Source: an uncultured Collinsella sp.
GTDB taxonomy: Bacteria > Actinomycetota > Coriobacteriia > Coriobacteriales > Coriobacteriaceae
Length of the DNA stretch: 6,663 nucleotides
Assembly: GCA_900553345.1 (NCBI GenBank)
Contig: USDE01000078.1
Coordinates: 1 to 6,663, forward strand
Direction of reading: 5' to 3'
Of this stretch, positions 1 through 4,824 are shown one piece after another; positions within the stretch are counted from its first letter, which is position 1, and each line of letters begins with the position of its first letter. The position numbers and the translations under genes were made by a program. A model generated the notes under the pieces. The model was given only the letters and a program-made list of their open reading frames with translations. It did no database searches and was not told where the DNA came from.

Positions 1-455
1 GTGAGAAGCAGAAGGCCAAGAGGTACTACGGCCTGCTGGAGAGCCAGTTCAGGAGCTACTTCGACATGGCCGAGCGCCGTCCCGGCCAGACCGGCGAGAA
101 TCTGCTCGCCATCTGCGAGAGCCGTCTAGACAACGTGGTCTACCGTCTCGGCTTTGCGATGAGCCGCGCGGAGGCCCGCCAGCTGGTCAATCACGGTCAC
201 TTCACCGTGAACGGCAAGCGCGTGGACATCCCGTCTTACCGCGTCAAGGCCGGCGACGTCGTCGCTGTCGGCGAGAAGTTCCGTGACCTCCTCCCCATCA
301 AGGAGGCCCTGATTTCCTCCGAGCGCTTTGAGGTCCCTGGCTGGCTCGAGGTCGATATCGAGAAGCTGTCTGGTAACGTGCTCGCTCTGCCGACGCGTGA
401 GCAGATCAGCGGTGATATCAACGAGCAGCTCATCGTCGAGCTCTACTCTAAGTAG
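1..455 (+). CDS. rpsD: 30S ribosomal protein S4, 5' partial
   Basis: S4 binds 16S rRNA directly and nucleates assembly of the small ribosomal subunit body. In many bacteria it also represses its own operon. The reading frame is open from base 3 and codes 150 residues, so about 50 N-terminal residues of a roughly 200-residue family lie upstream of the window. The first visible residues ([13 protein letters not shown]) continue into the internal Met at 66-68, so that Met is not the start. The S4 RNA-binding domain is clear around window residues 41-90 ([20 protein letters not shown], then [14 protein letters not shown]), followed by the usual C-terminal segment ending in ELYSK. It lies 32 bases upstream of rpoA on the same strand, the classic alpha-operon order. 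The N-terminal domain, including any zinc-binding cysteines, cannot be judged. Identification is secure. Confidence 0.97.
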   Translation, partial: EKQKAKRYYGLLESQFRSYFDMAERRPGQTGENLLAICESRLDNVVYRLGFAMSRAEARQLVNHGHFTVNGKRVDIPSYRVKAGDVVAVGEKFRDLLPIKEALISSERFEVPGWLEVDIEKLSGNVLALPTREQISGDINEQLIVELYSK

Positions 456-476
456 TCCATCCGGGCTGCTGAGGCT

Positions 477-482
477 GGAGGT
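477..482 (+). promoter_or_regulatory. Ribosome binding site of rpoA
   Basis: GGAGGT lies five bases before the ATG at 488. It is a near-perfect anti-16S match in the short rpsD-rpoA gap and fixes the rpoA start. Confidence 0.85.
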
Positions 483-487
483 AATAC

Positions 488-1429
488 ATGTCAGAATTCA
501 TTAGGCCTCAGGTTCAGGTCGAAGAGATTAACGAGACCTCTGCTCGTGTCTCCGTCGAGCCGCTCGAGCGTGGCTACGGCGATACGCTGGGTAACTCGCT
601 TCGTCGTGTTCTTCTGTCCTCGCTCGAGGGTGCCGCCGTCGAGGCCATTCAGATCGATGGTGCGCAACACGAGTTCATGACCATCCCTAACATGGTCGAG
701 GATGTCACCGACATCGTCCTGAATGTCAAGGGTCTTGTCTTCAGGGCTCTCGGCACGACCGACGAGGCGACCGCCACCATCTCGGTTGACGGCCCCTGCG
801 AGGTCACCGGTGCGGACTTCTTTATTCCGTCCGAGTTTGAGCTGGTCAACCCCGAGCAGCACATTGCTACGCTCACCGAGGGTGGCCATCTCACCATGAG
901 CATGCGCATCGGCTATGGCCGCGGCTATGTCTCTGGCGAGGCTAACAAGCGTGACAACGATCCCATCGGTGTGATCAACGTCGACTCGCTGTACTCGCCG
1001 GTGTCCCGTTGCGCCAAGCTCGTTGAGGCTTGCCGTGTCGGCCAGCATACCGACTACGACCGCCTTGTCCTCGAGATCGAGACCAACGGTTCCATCGCCC
1101 CGCGCGACGCCGTGGTCCAGGCTGCCAATATCATCAACCAGCATATGGCCGCCTTTATGAACCTTGCCGAGACCCCCGAGGTCGAGGAGGAGGCTTCGAT
1201 CTTCGCTCCCGAGGTCACCAACGACAACGCCGAGCTGGACAAGCAGATCGAGGATCTGGACCTTTCCGTCCGTTCCTACAACTGCCTTAAGCGCGCCAGC
1301 ATTCACTCGGTCCGTCAGCTCGTTGAGTTCTCGGAGAACGATCTGCTCAACATCCGTAACTTCGGTGTTAAGTCGATCGAGGAAGTGAAGGACAAGCTTG
1401 AGTCCATGGGCCTGAGCCTGAAGGCTTAA
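488..1429 (+). CDS. rpoA: DNA-directed RNA polymerase subunit alpha
   Basis: The alpha subunit dimerises to start RNA polymerase assembly (alpha2, then beta, then beta'), and its C-terminal domain contacts UP elements and activators. The 313-residue length is normal. The N-terminal assembly domain spans about residues 1-230, with the hallmark GDTLGNSLRRVLLSS at 31-45. A Glu/Asp-rich linker at about 231-257 leads to the C-terminal domain at about 258-313. That domain keeps the DNA-contacting set: Arg262, Asn265, Cys266 and Lys268 in VRSYNCLK, matching E. coli Arg265, Asn268, Cys269 and Lys271, and Gly293/Lys295/Ser296 in NFGVKS. The start is set by the GGAGGT at 477-482. The gene sits between rpsD and rplQ in the standard alpha operon and is presumably co-transcribed with them. 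No anomaly is seen. Confidence 0.98.
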   Translation: MSEFIRPQVQVEEINETSARVSVEPLERGYGDTLGNSLRRVLLSSLEGAAVEAIQIDGAQHEFMTIPNMVEDVTDIVLNVKGLVFRALGTTDEATATISVDGPCEVTGADFFIPSEFELVNPEQHIATLTEGGHLTMSMRIGYGRGYVSGEANKRDNDPIGVINVDSLYSPVSRCAKLVEACRVGQHTDYDRLVLEIETNGSIAPRDAVVQAANIINQHMAAFMNLAETPEVEEEASIFAPEVTNDNAELDKQIEDLDLSVRSYNCLKRASIHSVRQLVEFSENDLLNIRNFGVKSIEEVKDKLESMGLSLKA

Positions 1430-1443
1430 TGCTTCGCATATTT

Positions 1444-1449
1444 GAGGAG
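1444..1449 (+). promoter_or_regulatory. Ribosome binding site of rplQ
   Basis: GAGGAG lies ten bases before the ATG at 1460, inside the 30-base gap after the rpoA stop. There is no room for an independent promoter, so rplQ is read from the upstream operon. Confidence 0.7.
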
Positions 1450-1459
1450 AAACTAGACC

Positions 1460-1927
1460 ATGCGTCACAACGTTAAGAAGGGCCTGAAGCTCGGCACCGA
1501 TGCGAGCCACACCAAGGCCATGAAGAAGAGCCTTGCTAAGGCCCTCTTCGAGAACGACCGCATCAAGACCACCGAGACCCGCGCTAAGGCGCTGCGTTCG
1601 GTCGTCGACCCGATCATCACCTGGGCCAAGAAGGGCGACCTGCACTCTCGTCGTCTGGCTATCGCCAAGCTCGGCGATAAGCAGCTCGTTGCCGAGATCT
1701 TCGACAAGGCTGCTCAGGGCATGTGGCAGGACCGCAACGGCGGTTACACCCGCATCATGAAACTCGGTAACCGTAAGGGCGATAACGCTCCTATCGTTAT
1801 CATGGAGCTCGTCACCGAGCCTTGCACGCCTAAGGCCAAGAAGGCTGCTCCGGCCCCCAAGAAGGCCGCTGCTCCCAAGAAGGTTGAGGCTGCCGAGGAG
1901 GCTTCTGCTGAGGAGACCGCTGAGTAG
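1460..1927 (+). CDS. rplQ: 50S ribosomal protein L17
   Basis: L17 is a large-subunit protein near the peptide exit tunnel. The canonical N-terminus MRHNVKKGLKLGTDASHTKA is present, followed by the conserved core through MELV at 115-118, which includes TTETRAKALRSVVD at 37-50 and GGYTRIMKLGNRKGDNAP at 94-111. The core of about 120 residues matches the family. Residues 122-155 form an extension that is first Lys/Ala/Pro-rich (KAKKAAPAPKKAAAPKK) and then Glu/Ala-rich (EAAEEASAEETAE). Such low-complexity charged tails are common on actinobacterial L17 and are probably disordered. It is the last gene of the alpha operon, with a strong terminator 26 bases after the stop. Confidence 0.97.
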   Translation: MRHNVKKGLKLGTDASHTKAMKKSLAKALFENDRIKTTETRAKALRSVVDPIITWAKKGDLHSRRLAIAKLGDKQLVAEIFDKAAQGMWQDRNGGYTRIMKLGNRKGDNAPIVIMELVTEPCTPKAKKAAPAPKKAAAPKKVEAAEEASAEETAE

Positions 1928-1953
1928 ACATTCTGTCTGCATAGGCTATATTC

Positions 1954-1983
1954 GAGGGGTACGTTCGCGTACCCCTCTTTTTT
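1954..1983 (+). terminator. Intrinsic terminator closing the rpsD-rpoA-rplQ operon
   Basis: A perfect 10-bp stem is formed by GAGGGGTACG (1954-1963) and CGTACCCCTC (1968-1977), capped by a TTCG tetraloop and followed by six T (1978-1983). It reads as a terminator only on the plus strand, since no T tract follows on the other side. It lies between rplQ and truA, so truA is transcribed by read-through or from a promoter in the remaining 35 bases. Confidence 0.92.
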
Positions 1984-2018
1984 GTCGCAATACCGTTGCT
2001 AGTTTGTTGGGAGCGCCC

Positions 2019-2843
2019 ATGACTGCGCCGTCTGATTTCAATTCGACCCCCGAGCTCGACGCCACCCTTGTATTTCGCGTGGCCTACGATGGCTCCTCCT
2101 ATAGCGGATTTGCCGAGCAGCCGGGCCAGACGACGGTTGCGGGCGAGCTGCGCCGTGCAATCGAGACGTTGCTGCGCCGCCCAATCGATCTGACGTGCGC
2201 GGGGCGTACCGATGCCGGAGTTCATGCGGTGGCCCAATACATCAGCGTGCCTGTAACGGACGCTGAGCTCGCTTTGACGCGCCGTAGGTGGCTGAGGGCT
2301 ATGGATGCCCTCCTGGGCAAAGATATCGCCATAAACGAGGTCTACAAGGCTCGTAAGGGCTTTTCTGCACGTTTTGACGCGCGCTCTCGCACTTACACCT
2401 ATCGCATTGCCGACCGTGATGCGCGACCCGTGCTGTCACGCGGTGCAGTGTGGTGGCATCGCTATCCCCTCGACGTCGATGCGATGGCGGCCGCCTGCCC
2501 TGCGCTTTTGGGCGAGCAGGACTTTAAGAGCTTTTGCAAGGTCGCTTCTGCCGTGGGCAAACCTACGCACCGCTGCGTAATGCGTGCCGAGTTTGGCCAT
2601 GAGGTCGCCTTTGGCGAGGACATCCTCACGTTTACCATCGAGGGCAATGCGTTTTTGCATTCGATGGTTCGAACCATTGTGGGCACCCTTGTCGAGATCG
2701 GCATGCATCGCCGCGATCCCGAGTGGATGCGCGAGGTAATTGATGCCTGCGATCGCTCCGCTGCCGGTCCTACGGCGCCCGCATGCGGTCTTACCTTTAT
2801 GGGCGTGGACTACGACCCCGCCGAGCTTGTGGTGCTCGATTAG
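2019..2843 (+). CDS. truA: tRNA pseudouridine(38-40) synthase TruA
   Basis: TruA isomerises uridines 38-40 in the tRNA anticodon stem-loop to pseudouridine. The 274-residue length is typical. The catalytic loop AGRTDAGVHA (61-70) carries the nucleophile Asp65. Other family blocks are VAYDGSSYSGFAEQPGQTTV at 21-40, FSARFDARSRTYTYRI at 115-130, and FLHSMVRTIVGTLVEIG at 212-228 near the C-terminus. The frame stays open upstream to 1884 but that part overlaps rplQ and the terminator. The ATG at 2019 has GGGAG at 2009-2013 and places the N-terminus just before the first conserved strand, so I chose it. truA directly after rplQ is a conserved arrangement in many actinobacteria and firmicutes. No unusual residue is seen. 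Confidence 0.96.
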   Translation: MTAPSDFNSTPELDATLVFRVAYDGSSYSGFAEQPGQTTVAGELRRAIETLLRRPIDLTCAGRTDAGVHAVAQYISVPVTDAELALTRRRWLRAMDALLGKDIAINEVYKARKGFSARFDARSRTYTYRIADRDARPVLSRGAVWWHRYPLDVDAMAAACPALLGEQDFKSFCKVASAVGKPTHRCVMRAEFGHEVAFGEDILTFTIEGNAFLHSMVRTIVGTLVEIGMHRRDPEWMREVIDACDRSAAGPTAPACGLTFMGVDYDPAELVVLD

Positions 2844-2962
2844 GGAAGTGGCTGCCTGACGGCGATCTTTGTGTGCGGCGCCTGTGGGCGGGGCGTGTGC
2901 AACATCTGTTCTTGACGTGCATCGCGACGGGCGACCGCCCGCATTAATTAACGGGGTGTACC
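2844..2962 (+). other. Intergenic gap between truA and the glycosyltransferase-like gene
   Basis: This is 119 bases without a gene. It contains a short GC-rich hairpin (CGGGC 2928-2932, GCCCG 2937-2941, four-base loop) with no T tract behind it, so I do not call a terminator. TTGACG at 2912-2917 resembles a -35 box, but no -10 lies at proper spacing. GGGGTG at 2953-2958 is a plausible, tightly spaced Shine-Dalgarno for the ATG at 2963. Confidence 0.5.
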
Positions 2963-4039
2963 ATGAACGACAGTTTGTTACTAGCTGTCGAGAGGACGGA
3001 AAACTTGGTTCGACGTGGTTCGCATCCGCGACTTTCGGTGATCCTGATTGTTGAGGGTTCACCCAGTTATACGATGCGCGCTCTCGAGAGTGTCCAGAAC
3101 CAAGACCTCTACGATTTGCAGATTGTCGTCGTTTGCCGCGGCGTGGTAGCTGGTGTGCGTCATTCGCTCGAAGTTGCTGCCGACAGAGATATTCATATTG
3201 ATTTGATTGATGTTGAGGACCCAGCGCCTGGTGCCTGCCTGCGTGCCGGCTTTGCGGCTTCGCGCGGCTCCCAGATCATTGCGATGAATGCCAATGAGTG
3301 GTTTGCGCCGCAGTCCCTTTCGCAGATGGTCGAAAGCTCCTGCGACGCTTCTGCTGACATCGTGTTTCCCTCTGTTTCGCTCGATCGCTACGATGTTCAC
3401 CGCGAACGTCATTCCCGAGTTTTGGACGCGACATCCGTTTCTGAAGATGAGGACCGGGCGGCTTGCCTGACCCAATTGGTTTCCTGTGGTTTAATCCGAC
3501 AGACCTCCGGCGTGCTGTATGATCGCGCCCTCTTTGAGGCGTGCCTTGCGCATGGCGATGCGTTTCGCACGGTGTCTTTTTTGACGTTCGCGCTTTCGCA
3601 GGCAAAGCGCGTTTCGGGATGTGGCCGTGCCCGTTTTCATGCAGTTGCGCCGTCGATTACGGAGACGTTTGACCCCACGATGTTTGCCAGGCTTTCTGAT
3701 GATATCGGGGCGCTCGACAGGCTTGCCGACTCGCTTGCCGTCGCGGGCGGTGGCAATCAGTTGAAACTGGTCTGCCAGCGGTATTACTACGCCGGTCTGG
3801 TCGCCTGCATCGAAAATTTGTGTCTGAGCCCCCATGGGGTGTCTTCAATAGAGCGTTCGGCCCGTTTGCATGATATGCTCGAAGCGCAGCGTACCCGTCA
3901 GATGGTTGCGGCTCTTAAGGGCAATCATCGGGGCTTAGGTCTGCTCTATGGTTCGATAGCTAGTGCCAAGCCTATGCGGTGTGCGTTGTATACGCATCTG
4001 GTGGCCTTTTTCAATCGTTCGGGCGTCAGGACTGTCTAG
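2963..4039 (+). CDS. Family-2-like glycosyltransferase-fold protein, catalytic motifs degenerate
   Basis: The first 130 residues (of 358) follow the layout of a family 2 GT-A domain: a first strand LSVILIV (24-30), a helix with RALESVQNQDLYDL (39-52) like the usual 'LeSVlnQty', a second strand LQIVVVCRG (52-60), the block ACLRAGFAASRGSQII (91-106) and FAPQSLSQMV (114-123). Where active enzymes have Asp-Asp-Gly-Ser after the second strand, this protein has CRGV. Where the metal-binding DxD is expected, it has MNANEW (108-113). Nucleotide-sugar and metal ligands therefore appear to be lost or moved. The remaining 230 residues are unfamiliar, with no obvious signal peptide or membrane segment, so the protein is probably cytosolic. 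It is flanked by truA and argR, which give no pathway clue. It could be an active divergent transferase, a binding or scaffold protein, or a decaying gene; the intact frame argues against the last. The fold is likely, the activity unknown. Confidence 0.7.
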   Translation: MNDSLLLAVERTENLVRRGSHPRLSVILIVEGSPSYTMRALESVQNQDLYDLQIVVVCRGVVAGVRHSLEVAADRDIHIDLIDVEDPAPGACLRAGFAASRGSQIIAMNANEWFAPQSLSQMVESSCDASADIVFPSVSLDRYDVHRERHSRVLDATSVSEDEDRAACLTQLVSCGLIRQTSGVLYDRALFEACLAHGDAFRTVSFLTFALSQAKRVSGCGRARFHAVAPSITETFDPTMFARLSDDIGALDRLADSLAVAGGGNQLKLVCQRYYYAGLVACIENLCLSPHGVSSIERSARLHDMLEAQRTRQMVAALKGNHRGLGLLYGSIASAKPMRCALYTHLVAFFNRSGVRTV

Positions 4040-4081
4040 TAGCGTGTTTTTCGAAATAAATTGCATGGAATTGTTTCGAAA

Positions 4082-4095
4082 TGCGTTCTTATTCA
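4082..4095 (+). promoter_or_regulatory. Candidate ARG box (ArgR operator)
   Basis: TGCGTTCTTATTCA matches the E. coli style TGAAT-WWWW-ATTCA half-site pattern at 11 of 14 positions: the right half is perfect and the left half is weak. A second ATTCA lies at 4122-4126 without a good partner. The site overlaps the putative -35 of argR, the position expected for autorepression. ARG boxes in this phylum may differ, so this is a suggestion only. Confidence 0.3.
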
Positions 4096-4121
4096 CTAAA
4101 ACCCTCAAATAGCGCTAAACT
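4092..4121 (+). promoter_or_regulatory. Possible argR promoter
   Basis: TTCACT (4092-4097) and TAAACT (4116-4121) are separated by 18 bases and each match the sigma-70-type consensus at four of six positions. Transcription would start near 4128, leaving a leader of about 45 bases before the argR ATG. The match is moderate and the AT-rich background makes chance hits more likely. Confidence 0.35.
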
Positions 4122-4156
4122 ATTCAATTACTAAGTGATTGTCTCCGCCATCTTTT

Positions 4157-4165
4157 GGAGTGAGG
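4157..4165 (+). promoter_or_regulatory. Ribosome binding site of argR
   Basis: GGAGTGAGG ends six bases before the ATG at 4172. It decides the start against the upstream in-frame TTG at 4139, which would add 11 residues and has no Shine-Dalgarno. Confidence 0.75.
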
Positions 4166-4171
4166 TTTTGT

Positions 4172-4609
4172 ATGGCCAAAAAACGCAATGGGCGCCAGGA
4201 TGCCATCAGAGATATTGTTCGCAATAAGGACGTACGTACGCAGCGCGTTTTGGTAGACGAGCTTCGCGCCATGGGTTTCGATTGCACGCAGGCGACCGTT
4301 TCGCGCGATATCGCGGACATGGGACTGCGTAAGCTCCCCGAGGGCATCTATGTCCTTGCCGAGGACCTGCATCTGCAGCGCATGGTTTCCGAGTTGGTTA
4401 CCGGCGTACTGCGCACCGATAATCTGGTTATGATCAAGGCACAGCCCGGTACGGCTTCTGGTATTGCCGCAGCAGTCGATGCTGCGGAGCTGCCCGACGT
4501 GCTTGGCTCGCTTGCCGGCAACGACACGATCTTAGTCATTGCGCAGACGGCCGAGGACGGCGAACGCCTTGAGGCGCTCATCAACAAGCTGAGTAACTCT
4601 CACAAGTAG
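4172..4609 (+). CDS. argR: Arginine repressor ArgR
   Basis: ArgR is a hexameric regulator that in the family binds ARG boxes when loaded with L-arginine, repressing biosynthesis and often activating catabolism. The 145-residue length is normal. Residues 1-65 are the winged helix, with recognition helix QATVSRDI (40-47) and the wing region LRKLPEGIYVL (52-62). The C-terminal oligomerisation and effector domain includes KAQPGTASGIAAAVDAAELP (89-108) and AGNDTILVI (115-123). In E. coli the matching segment is AGDDTI, whose Asp128 and Asp129 contact arginine; here the first is Asn117 and the second Asp118. The start ATG is set by the good Shine-Dalgarno at 4157-4165. The gene stands alone, with its own AT-rich leader and a terminator downstream, and no arginine pathway gene is visible nearby. 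Family assignment is firm; the effector may be altered. Confidence 0.95.
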   Translation: MAKKRNGRQDAIRDIVRNKDVRTQRVLVDELRAMGFDCTQATVSRDIADMGLRKLPEGIYVLAEDLHLQRMVSELVTGVLRTDNLVMIKAQPGTASGIAAAVDAAELPDVLGSLAGNDTILVIAQTAEDGERLEALINKLSNSHK

Positions 4610-4659
4610 GGGATGCGTGGCACTGCTGCTGTGCCGATTGTTGCTATAGGTAATTGCCG

Positions 4660-4688
4660 AGGGCGTTGACGAAGGTCAGCGCCCTTTT
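4660..4688 (+). terminator. Intrinsic terminator of argR
   Basis: AGGGCGTTGAC (4660-4670) pairs with GTCAGCGCCCT (4675-4685) over 11 bp with one G-U, capped by GAAG, and four T follow (4685-4688). It lies 51 bases after the argR stop. A smaller hairpin, GGCAC 4619-4623 with GTGCC 4631-4635, precedes it without a clear T tract. Confidence 0.8.
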
Positions 4689-4756
4689 GCATGCCGGCAC
4701 CCGTTGCTCTATCGGTCCTGCAGCCGGGGCCGTCGTGGCATCATGTGACATCTGCC

Positions 4757-4799
4757 GAAATAAAGAAGCGCCCGAGCAGCGTACGTGCTGCTCGGGCGC
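4757..4799 (-). terminator. Intrinsic terminator of the PBP gene
   Basis: A perfect 13-bp GC-rich stem (GCGCCCGAGCAGC 4768-4780, GCTGCTCGGGCGC 4787-4799) with a six-base loop is followed, reading the minus strand, by TTCTTTATTTC (4767-4757). On the plus strand no T tract follows, so it serves mainly the minus-strand gene, whose stop codon is 25 bases upstream of the stem. Confidence 0.85.
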
Positions 4800-4824
4800 C
4801 TTGGTGTCAGATGCCGCTTTGCGT

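Larger units (their letters stand above)
4040..4171 (+). promoter_or_regulatory. AT-rich leader of argR with palindromes
   Basis: This 132-base gap is clearly richer in A+T than its surroundings, especially 4045-4140. It contains two identical TTTCGAAAT boxes (4049-4057 and 4074-4082) around an imperfect dyad AATTGCATGGAATT (4059-4072), a possible promoter, and an ARG-box-like site. Together these suggest the control region of argR, possibly autoregulated. No terminator for the upstream gene is visible here. Confidence 0.55.

Noticed and set aside
491..1942. A 483-codon open frame antisense to rpoA and rplQ
   Set aside because: It mirrors two certain genes in high-GC sequence, is Leu/Gly/Asp-rich with no recognisable motif, and is explained by codon bias on the opposite strand.
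1884..2018. N-terminal extension of truA by 45 residues
   Set aside because: It would overlap rplQ and cross the terminator hairpin, is Arg/Leu-rich without family similarity, and has no supporting ribosome binding site.
2912..2947. Promoter ahead of the glycosyltransferase-like gene (TTGACG with CATTAA)
   Set aside because: The spacing of 24 bases is too long for a normal promoter and the -10 candidate is poor.
4139..4171. TTG start for argR adding 11 residues
   Set aside because: There is no Shine-Dalgarno ahead of it, while the ATG at 4172 has a good one and gives the normal ArgR N-terminus.
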